Shown piece by piece: positions 24,596-31,446 of a stretch of 31,446 nucleotides of DNA; within the stretch, counting starts at the first letter, position 1, and every line of letters begins with the position of its first letter. The position numbers and the translations under genes are program-made. The stretch comes from Desulfuromonadales bacterium (GTDB lineage Bacteria > Desulfobacterota > Desulfuromonadia > Desulfuromonadales > BM103), in assembly GCA_030614505.1 (NCBI GenBank), contig JAUWTX010000003.1, positions 1-31,446 on the forward strand, written 5' to 3'. The notes below the pieces were generated by a model that saw only the letters and a program-made list of their open reading frames with translations, had not been told where the DNA came from and made no database searches.

Positions 24596-26545
24596 TTACA
24601 CGGCTTCCTTTACTGCATTGTCACTCGGAGACACCAGGTCCACAATCCGAACATCGGTCTGGACACGCGATTTGTTGCCGTCCTGGAAAGTAATCACCGT
24701 GTCGATATGAACGATATCCTGGTCGGAATAGATTGTATCGATGATATCGGCATATTTTTCCTTGATGACGCCACGACGGACTTTCCTGGTTCTGGTCAAT
24801 TCGCCGTCATCGGCATCAAGTTGCTTGTAGAGCAGGAGGAACTTACGGATTTGCTGTGCAGCGGGCAGAGTTTCATTAACCGTCTCCACCTCTTTTTGCA
24901 CCATTTCGTAGATCCTGTCCTGAGCGGAGAGGTTGATGTAGTTGGTAAACGCTATGTTTCTTTGCTCGGCCCATTTGGCAACAATATCAAAGCGAATGCA
25001 GATGATCGCCGATAGATAGGGACGACCATCACCCTGAACCACCGCTTCGGCAATGAACGGAGAGAACTTGAGCTTGTTTTCGATGAACTGGGGAGAAAAT
25101 TTGTCGCCGTTTGAAGTTTCGGCCAGGTCACTGATCCGGTCGATGACCACCAGGTGCCTGTTCTCTTTCTTGAAATAGCCGGCGTCACCAGTGTGCATCC
25201 AGCCATCTTCGAGGGAAGCATCGGTCTCTGCCTGATTCTTGTAGTAGCCAAGGAACATACCGCAGGTCTTGGCCACCACTTCACCGACACCATTATGGTC
25301 CGGGTTGTCAATACGCACCTGAGCATTGTGGAACGGTATGCCGACACTGTCAAAATCAACATCATGGGCTTCGTGAATCGTGTAGGCTCCGGCCAACTCG
25401 GTCTGACCGTAGAGTTGGCGTAACGGCACTCCCATGGACAGAAAAAACTTGAAGGTGTCGGGCCCAAGGGCAGCGCCACCAGTTGCCGCAGAACGCAGGT
25501 AGGTAAAACCAAGCCGGTCCTTCAGGGGCCGGAACAGCAGCCAGTAGGCCAGCTTGGATTGCTTACCCTGCTCCTCGGCAGCCGCCTTTTCGGCCAGTTT
25601 CATGGCGAACCGATACATCATCTGCTTGAATCTGGTCGCATCCATCATCTTGGCCTTAACATCGGCAGCGACCGTTTCCCATACGCGCGGTGCGAGGAGG
25701 ACAAAAGTCGGTCCGATTTCGCGCAGGTCCTCCATCATGGTTTCCGGCTCTTCGACGAAATTGACGATGATCCTGCTGATCAAAGCCTGAGCTACGGCGT
25801 ACACCTGTTCCATGATCCAGGGTAGCGGCAGCACCGACACATAGTTATCACTCGGATACTTCGGATCAGCCTCCAGGTAGGCGACGCAGTGCTCCAGCAT
25901 GGGACCTGCCTGCAGCATAGCGAGCTTCGGATTGGAGGTCGTTCCCGAGGTCGGACAGAGAATCGCCACATCTTCAGCTTTGCCCTGGTTGACCAGCTGC
26001 ATATAGAGCTCTGGCTGTTCTTCATCGAGCTGCTGACCACTGGCCATCAGATCCAGATGGCTCATCAGCCTGGGATCGTCATACTTACGCATACCTCGTG
26101 GATCGCAGTAGATAATATGTTCGACGCAGGGGCACTCCTCGGTGATTTCAAGAACCTTGTCGACCTGCTCTTCATCCTCGGCAATGATGATTTTGGCGCC
26201 GGCGTAATTGATCAGGTAGGCAACTTCCTCATTGAGAGAATCCTGGTAGATACCGAAGATCATTGCTCTGAGAGCATGTGAGGCAACTTCGCCATAGACC
26301 CACTCAGGCCGATTGTCACCGATAATACCGACCGAATCGTTGTGAGCGATTCCCAGCTTATGCATACCGAGAGCGAACAGTTTGACATTGCGGTTATAGT
26401 CGGCCCAGGTGAAGGCATTCCAGATACCGAACTCCTTCTCTCTTAACGCCACTTCGTCAGAGTAGTTATCGGCGTTGTAAGCAAGCAGCTTGGGAAAGGT
26501 GTCATACTTTTTTACATCTACATATGCTGTCTTCTGCATGGTCAT
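24596..26545 (-). CDS. AMP-forming long-chain-type acyl-CoA synthetase
   Basis: A 649-residue adenylating enzyme of the long-chain acyl-CoA synthetase type. The phosphate-binding loop is PTSGTTSNPK (about 198-207). Further blocks are YGQTELAG, TGDAGYF and VIDRISDLAETSNGDKFSP, and the C-terminal domain includes LTRTRKVRRG. The expected reaction is carboxylate + ATP + CoA to acyl-CoA + AMP + PPi. The chosen start ATG 26545 overlaps the livG stop by one base (TGATG), which implies coupled translation; ATG 26539 and TTG 26548 are alternatives. Its location between livG and livH suggests that the transported ligand is activated on entry. Despite the long-chain likeness, the real substrate is unknown. 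Confidence 0.9.
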   Translation of the reverse strand: MTMQKTAYVDVKKYDTFPKLLAYNADNYSDEVALREKEFGIWNAFTWADYNRNVKLFALGMHKLGIAHNDSVGIIGDNRPEWVYGEVASHALRAMIFGIYQDSLNEEVAYLINYAGAKIIIAEDEEQVDKVLEITEECPCVEHIIYCDPRGMRKYDDPRLMSHLDLMASGQQLDEEQPELYMQLVNQGKAEDVAILCPTSGTTSNPKLAMLQAGPMLEHCVAYLEADPKYPSDNYVSVLPLPWIMEQVYAVAQALISRIIVNFVEEPETMMEDLREIGPTFVLLAPRVWETVAADVKAKMMDATRFKQMMYRFAMKLAEKAAAEEQGKQSKLAYWLLFRPLKDRLGFTYLRSAATGGAALGPDTFKFFLSMGVPLRQLYGQTELAGAYTIHEAHDVDFDSVGIPFHNAQVRIDNPDHNGVGEVVAKTCGMFLGYYKNQAETDASLEDGWMHTGDAGYFKKENRHLVVIDRISDLAETSNGDKFSPQFIENKLKFSPFIAEAVVQGDGRPYLSAIICIRFDIVAKWAEQRNIAFTNYINLSAQDRIYEMVQKEVETVNETLPAAQQIRKFLLLYKQLDADDGELTRTRKVRRGVIKEKYADIIDTIYSDQDIVHIDTVITFQDGNKSRVQTDVRIVDLVSPSDNAVKEAV

Positions 26546-27360
26546 CAAGCCACCTCTCCGGATGTTTCCTCTATCTCCTCATCGAGCCCGACACCGAGAT
26601 AGGCGGTCTTGACCTGTTCGTTTGCCATAACTTCATCCGGCAGCCCGGTACAGATCTCCCGGCCGAAATCAAGAACCATCACCCGGTGCGAGATATCCAT
26701 AACCACGCCCATATCGTGCTCAATCATGACCACCGTCATACCCCATTCTTCATTGAGATCGATAATGTAGCGGGCCATGTCTTCCTTCTCTTCCAGGTTC
26801 ATACCTGCCATCGGTTCGTCAAGCAGGATCAGGTCGGGACGGAGAGCCACCGCACGGGCCAGCTCGACCCGCTTGCGCAGCCCGTAGGAAAGTGTTCCGG
26901 CAATGTTCTTGCGGATAGAGGCAATTTCCAGAAAATCGATAATGTCCTCAACCTCCCGGCGATGCGCCAACTCCTCCTTACGAGCACCGGAAAACCAGTA
27001 CAGTGTACCGGTCAGGAAATTATTCTTCAGCAGATGATGACGACCGACCATGATATTGTCGAGCACGGTCATATGATTGAAAAGCGCCAGGTTCTGAAAG
27101 GTTCGACCAATACCGAGCTTGCAGCGAACATTGGGCTTCATACCGATAACGCTCTGTCCCTTGAAGGCGATCTGCCCTTTCTGGGGTTGATAGCGACCCG
27201 AGATACAGTTAAGCATCGACGTTTTTCCCGCGCCATTTGGCCCGATGATCGAGAAGATCTCTCCGGGTTGAACCGCAAAGGAGACTTCTCGCAGGGCATG
27301 GACACCGCCAAACGACAGAGAGATATTATCAACTTTTATTAGAGGCTGGTCTTCACTCAT
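26545..27360 (-). CDS. livG: Liv-type ABC transporter ATPase LivG
   Basis: A 271-residue ABC ATPase. Walker A is GPNGAGKT (40-47), the signature is LSYGLRKRVELARA (a LivG-type LSYG instead of LSGG) and Walker B is LILLDEPMAGMN. QNLALFNHMTVLDNIMVGRH is the LivG Q-loop region. It is first in the eight-gene operon, with AAGGAAGG before ATG 27360 and a sigma-54 promoter about 135 nt upstream. It heterodimerises with LivF. A C-terminal acidic stretch (LDEEIEETSGE) closes the protein. Confidence 0.94.
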   Translation of the reverse strand: MSEDQPLIKVDNISLSFGGVHALREVSFAVQPGEIFSIIGPNGAGKTSMLNCISGRYQPQKGQIAFKGQSVIGMKPNVRCKLGIGRTFQNLALFNHMTVLDNIMVGRHHLLKNNFLTGTLYWFSGARKEELAHRREVEDIIDFLEIASIRKNIAGTLSYGLRKRVELARAVALRPDLILLDEPMAGMNLEEKEDMARYIIDLNEEWGMTVVMIEHDMGVVMDISHRVMVLDFGREICTGLPDEVMANEQVKTAYLGVGLDEEIEETSGEVA

Positions 27361-27408
27361 AACGCCTTCCTTAACAGAGTTGCCAGAATCAACAGGTGCA
27401 GCATAGTA

Positions 27409-27443
27409 TCAGCCTGTCACTGCATCTTCAGCCTGTCACTGCA
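27409..27443 (-). repeat. 16-bp direct repeat in the livG leader
   Basis: TCAGCCTGTCACTGCA occurs at 27409-27424 and again at 27428-27443, a 19-nt period. Both copies lie between the predicted transcription start (near 27483) and the livG ATG, so they would be in the 5' untranslated RNA. Confidence 0.7.
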
Positions 27444-27493
27444 CCTTGATGCTCTGCACCATAATGCCCTTGAGCAGTGAACTATAACAAAGG

Positions 27494-27510
27494 TGCAAAA
27501 CAAATACCAA
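27494..27510 (-). promoter_or_regulatory. Sigma-54 promoter of the liv operon
   Basis: The minus strand reads TTGGTATTTGTTTTGCA, with GG and GC exactly 10 nt apart. It has the same TTGGTAT-N5-TTGC form as the etfB promoter. The predicted start is near 27483, giving a leader of about 120 nt before livG. Confidence 0.75.
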
Positions 27511-27696
27511 ACAATGTTTTATAATAATAGAAACGTTTAATCCTCAAGGTAACTGATCGAACTTAAAACACAATATCGTCAGATTAAAACCAATTCAGCA
27601 ACCGGCCTGCAACTAAGCATGTCACCTATTGTTACATTGATATAACAACTGTTAAAAGCAATGACACTGCAGCAGCCTGATCGAGAACAATGATCG

Positions 27697-27732
27697 AAAA
27701 AAACAGGCCGTGGTGCTATTTGCACCAAGGCC
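27697..27732 (-). terminator. Intrinsic terminator of the sigma-54 activator gene
   Basis: GGCC-x-x-GGTGC pairs with GCACC-x-x-GGCC across 27706-27732 (10 of 11 positions pair, 5-nt loop), followed on the minus strand by TGTTTTTTT. It lies about 100 nt after the activator stop codon. Confidence 0.85.
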
Positions 27733-27832
27733 CGCCAGCATGACGTTAAGATTAGTCTGGCATTAAGAGAATAACCGCGATTTTTTTTGCAGAGGTTAAC
27801 GCCTAAAACCATCAAGGGCTCACAGCTTCAGG

Positions 27833-29599
27833 TCAATGGAGATGATATTTCTGCAGTTTTTTATAGAGTCCGGGTCTGGATATCCTCAATAAATTAGCTG
27901 CTACCAGCTTGTTGCCTCCGACCTTTTCCATGGCAGCAAGGATCAGGTTCTTTTCGAGCTCTTCCATAATTTCCTGTAACGACCGCGAGCCCAAATCCTT
28001 GACGGCGTTCAGGTTGAATACACCTTTATCAAGAGCGGACAGGTCATCTGGTTGCTGAAGTTCAGCGATCGGTACGGGAAGATCATACAGCCGGATAAAC
28101 GGGCCATTTACCATATTGAAGGAACTCTCGATTGCGCTGCGCAGTTCACGAACATTCCCCGGAAAAGGATAGGCCTTCAACGCCGACCAGGCACGGGAGC
28201 TGAGTCCCTGAACATTTAGATCAAACTCAACATTGAACTGCTCGACAAAATATCTGGTCAATCGAAAGATATCTTCCGTACGTTCGCGTAACGGCGGAAT
28301 CGGCAGCGACACAACATTGATGCGATAGTAGAGATCAGAGCGCAGTTTCCCTTCCTTGACAAGAGTCAAAGCATCACAATTTGTCGTCGTGATGAAACGA
28401 ACATCGACAAAGCGGATGTCCTGACTGCCGAGAGGAGCGACTTCGCGTTCCTGCAGAACGCGCAGTAGTTTAGCCTGCATGGCAAGAGGCATCTCACTGA
28501 TTTCGTCCAGGAAGAGCGTGCCGCCATGGGCTTGTTCGAATTTTCCGATCTGGCCGCCGCGTCTGGCGCCTGAGAACGCTCCTTCGACGTAGCCGAAAAG
28601 CTCGGCTTCCAGCAGGTTCTCGGGAATGGCGGCACAATTGACCCTTACGAAGGGACCGTCGCTTTGACGGCTGGCCGAATGAATAGCATGTGCAAACAGT
28701 TCCTTGCCGGTCCCACTCTCACCGGTCAGCAGCACAGTTGAAGAGCGGCCGGCGATCCTTACAAGACGTTCCTTGAGGTCCCGCATCGTCTGGCCCTGGC
28801 AGACAATCTGATCAACATCGTACAGAGCGGTCGGACGGTGGCCGGCAATAGCACGACGATTCGACTTGCCCACTGCCGGTGGAAGTTTGCCGGCAAGACG
28901 AGACGGCTTCGGCCCTTCCCTCAATTGTGCCTTGCCGTAAGCCCCGAAGATTTTGCCGTTTTTTTTCAGCGGCCAGCGACTGGCAACGATCTGACGGCCG
29001 TTCATCTGGTGCGGTTCACCAATCTCTGCCTTTCCGGAATCCATAACTTTGGGCAAGCGCGACAGGGTTGAATCAGGATAGGCTTCGTTGACATGGTGCC
29101 CGACCATATCAACAACCTGCAAACCGAGAATGTCAGCAAATTCCCGGTTGACCATCAGGATAAACCCGGCACGATCAACCAGCAGGATCCCGCCACCGGC
29201 ATCCAGAGAAAAAGGATCTATAGACTGCACGAAATCATGGAGGACCATGGCCGCTTCATTGCCACGACCAAGGGCAGTCAGAACCAGCTTCCCTCCAGTC
29301 AGGGTACCGTCAGAGCCACCTTGCAGGTATTCTGCCTCATACCACTGATCGCCAATCGGGACGGGCAAGGACTTGAAGCAGAATCCCGTGGCCAGAAGAG
29401 CATGGAAATGACGTAAATCACCTACCTGATCGAGACTTTTCCCGACGATGACAACCTGATCCTGATGATCAAAAGAATTATTTTCACTGACCGAAACAAC
29501 CTTCAGATTTCGATCTAGGCTGAGAACCAGCTGCAATGATTTCTCTTTTTCTGCTTTTCCAGTTGAACCCAAGCTTCGCAACGAAGATGACGATCTCAT
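27833..29599 (-). CDS. Sigma-54-dependent transcriptional activator (PAS, AAA+, Fis HTH)
   Basis: A 588-residue enhancer-binding protein. Residues 1-130 form an unrecognised region (possibly a degenerate PAS), followed by a PAS domain (about 131-225, ILLVDRAGFILMVNREFADILG). The AAA+ domain has Walker A GESGTGKE (293-300), the sigma-54 contact loop GAFSGA (340-345) and Walker B GGTLFLDE (359-366). The C-terminal Fis-type helix-turn-helix is near 552-584 (GGNKLVAANLLRISRPGLYK). No phospho-receiver domain is present, so it likely senses a ligand or redox signal through PAS. The loop has Ser in place of the usual Thr of GAFTGA. It lies between the liv operon and divergent icmF, both of which carry sigma-54 promoters, making it their likely regulator. 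Confidence 0.93.
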   Translation of the reverse strand: MRSSSSLRSLGSTGKAEKEKSLQLVLSLDRNLKVVSVSENNSFDHQDQVVIVGKSLDQVGDLRHFHALLATGFCFKSLPVPIGDQWYEAEYLQGGSDGTLTGGKLVLTALGRGNEAAMVLHDFVQSIDPFSLDAGGGILLVDRAGFILMVNREFADILGLQVVDMVGHHVNEAYPDSTLSRLPKVMDSGKAEIGEPHQMNGRQIVASRWPLKKNGKIFGAYGKAQLREGPKPSRLAGKLPPAVGKSNRRAIAGHRPTALYDVDQIVCQGQTMRDLKERLVRIAGRSSTVLLTGESGTGKELFAHAIHSASRQSDGPFVRVNCAAIPENLLEAELFGYVEGAFSGARRGGQIGKFEQAHGGTLFLDEISEMPLAMQAKLLRVLQEREVAPLGSQDIRFVDVRFITTTNCDALTLVKEGKLRSDLYYRINVVSLPIPPLRERTEDIFRLTRYFVEQFNVEFDLNVQGLSSRAWSALKAYPFPGNVRELRSAIESSFNMVNGPFIRLYDLPVPIAELQQPDDLSALDKGVFNLNAVKDLGSRSLQEIMEELEKNLILAAMEKVGGNKLVAANLLRISRPGLYKKLQKYHLH

Positions 29600-29951
29600 A
29601 AGAGGTTCTTCTCTCCCGGACTAACCAGTGAGCTGAAAGGCCTGCCTGATCCTGGCGGAGAATCCGCCTTATAAACACTACCCGACTAAGACAGTAAAGA
29701 ATAACATCGTTTCAGGTTTCTTGGCAAACAAAGTTTCACTCCTCCCTCAACTGAAAAACAGGCTGAGATGACACCCTCTCTGACTAACCGCCAGAATCCC
29801 CCTTTCGTTTACACAAACCCTGACAAGAACTCATTCACAAGGGATTAAAGGACGCAACAGAATCCAGGCGGCGCACTATAAAGCTGGCTAATCCAACAAT
29901 TATCACTCTACAATCAGGCAGAGGACTTAAATCGTACCAATACAAACAATA

Positions 29952-29969
29952 TGTAAACAAGTGTAGACA
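29952..29969. promoter_or_regulatory. Possible activator (enhancer) sites, tandem TGT-N2-ACA
   Basis: TGTAAACA (29952-29959) and TGTAGACA (29962-29969) are repeated one helical turn apart, about 110-120 nt upstream of the icmF -24 element. A related TGTTTACA lies upstream of the etfB promoter. The sites are short, so this is suggestive only. Confidence 0.35.
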
Positions 29970-30074
29970 ATCAAGAGGGCAAACGTCACCTTCATGCTCA
30001 GTGCAGGTGGGCTGCTAACCGGAAAAAAGCTGGAATCATGCTGTTTACCATGAATTCAGCAGATCTTGCCCGCA

Positions 30075-30090
30075 TGGCACGACGTTTGCT
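30075..30090 (+). promoter_or_regulatory. Perfect-consensus sigma-54 promoter of icmF
   Basis: TGGCACGACGTTTGCT matches TGGCAC-N5-TTGCT at all 11 specified positions. The predicted start is near 30101, giving a leader of about 185 nt before the icmF ATG. Confidence 0.88.
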
Positions 30091-30222
30091 AAACATGTGG
30101 AGATTAAAACATCGTTCGCATCAACTCAACGACTCCAGGCCACCGAATCTTTCCGGTACGCCAAGAGCTAAGCAAAGATCTGCCAGCAGCCTGTCGACCC
30201 ATAATGAACAAGCTCCACGACC

Positions 30223-30267
30223 TGGCTGCAAATTCGTCCGAATGGCTGCAAGTTCGTCCGACTGGCT
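30223..30267 (+). repeat. 20-bp tandem repeat in the icmF leader
   Basis: TGGCTGCAAATTCGTCCGAA (30223-30242) is followed directly by TGGCTGCAAGTTCGTCCGAC (30243-30262), two differences, and by a fragment TGGCT. It ends just before the AAAGGAG ribosome site. Confidence 0.8.
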
Positions 30268-30286
30268 ACTAAAGGAGAGCACAAAA

Positions 30287-31446
30287 ATGGAAACATTTGT
30301 CTATCAATCGAAAAACCCGATCCGCTTCGTTACCGCCACCAGCCTTTATGACGGCCACGATGTGTCGATCAACATCATGCGCCGGATCATGCAGGACTCA
30401 GGAGCCGAGGTGGTACACCTGGGACATAATCGTTCGGTACACGAGGTTGTCGATGCGGCAATCCAGGAGGACGCTCAAGGCATCGCCATCAGCTCCTATC
30501 AGGGCGGGCATATGGAGTTTTTCAAGTTCATGCACGACCTGCTGCAGGAGAAGGGCGCCGGACATGTGCGAATTTTCGGTGGAGGTGGTGGTGTCATCCT
30601 GCCGGACGAGATCAAGGAGCTTGAAGAATACGGCATCTGCAAGATTTTTTCTCCTGAAGACGGTCGCCGCATGGGTCTGCAGGGGATGGTTAACTACGAA
30701 CTGGAGCAATGTGACTTCCCGCCACCGCATCAGCTCTCTCACGACCTGGAAAGGTTACCGCAGCGCGATCCACAGGCAGTGGCAAGACTGATCACTTCCG
30801 CCGAGCAGCTGGTCCGGCAGCCGGACGAACAGTTGCAGGCAGTGCAGCAGCAGGTTCGCGAACTGGCCGGTGCAGTGCCGGTGTTCGGTATCACCGGCAC
30901 CGGTGGAGCCGGCAAGAGTTCATTGACCGACGAGCTGGTACGCCGCTTTCTACGTGATTTCGAGGACAAGACAATAGCGATCCTCTCGGTCGATCCGACC
31001 CGCAGACGAACCGGCGGAGCATTGCTAGGTGACCGTATCCGCATGAACTCCATCGACACACCAAGAGTGTTCATGCGCTCGCTGGCGACCCGCGACTCGC
31101 GCAGCGAACTTTCGGCGGCGATCCGTGAGGCACTCAACGTGCTCAAAGCGGCTGCTTTCGATCTGATCATCGTCGAAACCAGCGGGATCGGCCAGGGAGA
31201 CGCCGGCATCGTCGAGGTCTGCGACCAGTCGCTCTACGTCATGACCAGCGAGTTTGGCGCACCAACGCAGTTGGAGAAGATCGACATGCTCGACTTCGCC
31301 GATCTGATCGCCCTGAACAAGATGGAGAAACGCGGCGCCGAAGACGCCCTGCGTAATGTGCGCAAACAATACCGGCGCAACCATCAGCTGTTCGATGCAG
31401 CTGATGAAGATCTGCCAGTCTACGGCACCATCGCCAGCCAGTTCAA
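30287..31446 (+). CDS. icmF: Fused isobutyryl-CoA mutase IcmF, 5' part
   Basis: The open frame starts at ATG 30287, with AAAGGAG 9 nt upstream, and runs off the window after 386 residues; full-length IcmF is about 1080-1100. The order is B12-binding domain first (DGHDVSINIMRRI, Asp22 and His24 as cobalt-ligand motif), a linker, and then the MeaI-type G-protein chaperone. The chaperone shows P-loop GTGGAGKS (204-211), the Walker B-like IIVETSGIGQGD (294-305) and base-recognition NKMEKRG (344-350). The mutase domain lies beyond the edge. IcmF interconverts isobutyryl-CoA and butyryl-CoA, and some members act on isovaleryl-CoA and pivalyl-CoA; the specificity residues are outside this window. 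It is divergent from the sigma-54 activator and has a sigma-54 promoter. Confidence 0.93.
   Translation, partial: METFVYQSKNPIRFVTATSLYDGHDVSINIMRRIMQDSGAEVVHLGHNRSVHEVVDAAIQEDAQGIAISSYQGGHMEFFKFMHDLLQEKGAGHVRIFGGGGGVILPDEIKELEEYGICKIFSPEDGRRMGLQGMVNYELEQCDFPPPHQLSHDLERLPQRDPQAVARLITSAEQLVRQPDEQLQAVQQQVRELAGAVPVFGITGTGGAGKSSLTDELVRRFLRDFEDKTIAILSVDPTRRRTGGALLGDRIRMNSIDTPRVFMRSLATRDSRSELSAAIREALNVLKAAAFDLIIVETSGIGQGDAGIVEVCDQSLYVMTSEFGAPTQLEKIDMLDFADLIALNKMEKRGAEDALRNVRKQYRRNHQLFDAADEDLPVYGTIASQF

Larger units (their letters stand above)
27361..27832. other. 472-nt intergenic region upstream of livG, no gene
   Basis: It contains the livG leader with a 16-bp direct repeat (27409-27443), the sigma-54 promoter (27494-27510) and the terminator of the activator gene (27697-27732). 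An imperfect dyad TGTTA-N8-TAACA lies near 27630-27648, about 120-140 nt upstream of the promoter, and could be an enhancer. The element GGTGCA/TGCACC recurs around 27396, 27440, 27456 and 27492. I reject a 78-codon open frame here for lack of ribosome site and protein character. Confidence 0.65.
29600..30286. other. 687-nt divergent region between activator and icmF, no gene
   Basis: It holds a GGCGGA-GAA-TCCGCC hairpin (29654-29668) near the activator start, two TGT-N2-ACA motifs (29952-29969), the sigma-54 promoter (30075-30090) and a 20-bp tandem repeat in the icmF leader. No convincing sigma-70 promoter for the activator is visible. I see no credible small gene. Confidence 0.65.

Noticed and set aside
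26524..27342. 272-codon plus-strand open frame
   Set aside because: Antisense to livG, whose Walker motifs are clear.
27579..27815. 78-codon minus-strand open frame between activator and livG
   Set aside because: It spans the activator terminator, so expression as a gene is implausible.
30101..30286. Cobalamin riboswitch in the icmF leader
   Set aside because: The B12-box (GCCACTG-type) core is not present by eye; only tandem repeats are visible.

Overview
The window looks like chromosomal DNA of an anaerobic deltaproteobacterium, most likely of the Desulfuromonadales (Geobacter / Desulfuromonas / Pelobacter relatives). This is an inference from the gene mix: leucine and short-chain acyl-CoA oxidation genes, fused mutase IcmF, a liv-type transporter with acyl-CoA ligases, strong sigma-54 signatures and a PilZ protein. 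No rRNA, tRNA, CRISPR array or prophage was seen. The left-edge gene (liuD) and the right-edge gene (icmF) are cut by the window.

Layout. (1) 1-13047, all on the minus strand: a 12-gene acyl-CoA catabolic operon transcribed etfB-etfA-thiolase-hbd-crt-acyl-CoA dehydrogenase-acyl-CoA dehydrogenase-Cys-rich protein-liuA-liuB-liuC-liuD. It covers isovaleryl-CoA to 3-hydroxy-3-methylglutaryl-CoA and butyryl-CoA to acetyl-CoA, with an electron-transfer flavoprotein collecting electrons from the dehydrogenases. (2) 13570-17547: a housekeeping/accessory island with divergent argO/argP, a DUF1847 protein, a nitroreductase and a PilZ protein. (3) 17724-17891: a foldback, MITE-like element. (4) 17894-27360, all minus: an eight-gene operon livG-acyl-CoA synthetase-livH-livM-substrate-binding protein-livF-PaaK-like ligase-CaiB/BaiF protein, probably importing a carboxylic acid or amino acid and converting acids to CoA thioesters. 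(5) 27833-29599, minus: a PAS/AAA+/Fis sigma-54 activator. (6) 30287 onward, plus: icmF, divergent from the activator.

The main finding is regulatory. Three transcription units (etfB...liuD, livG...CaiB, icmF) each carry a sigma-54 type -24/-12 promoter upstream. The icmF site matches the consensus perfectly, and the other two share one variant (TTGGTAT-N5-TTGC). With the activator gene lying between the liv operon and icmF, this suggests one sigma-54 regulon linking uptake, activation, carbon-skeleton rearrangement and oxidation of short and branched acyl-CoAs. Other points of interest are tandem repeats in two of the leaders, a structured insertion between two dehydrogenase genes, and a PaaK-like ligase with a non-canonical P-loop.
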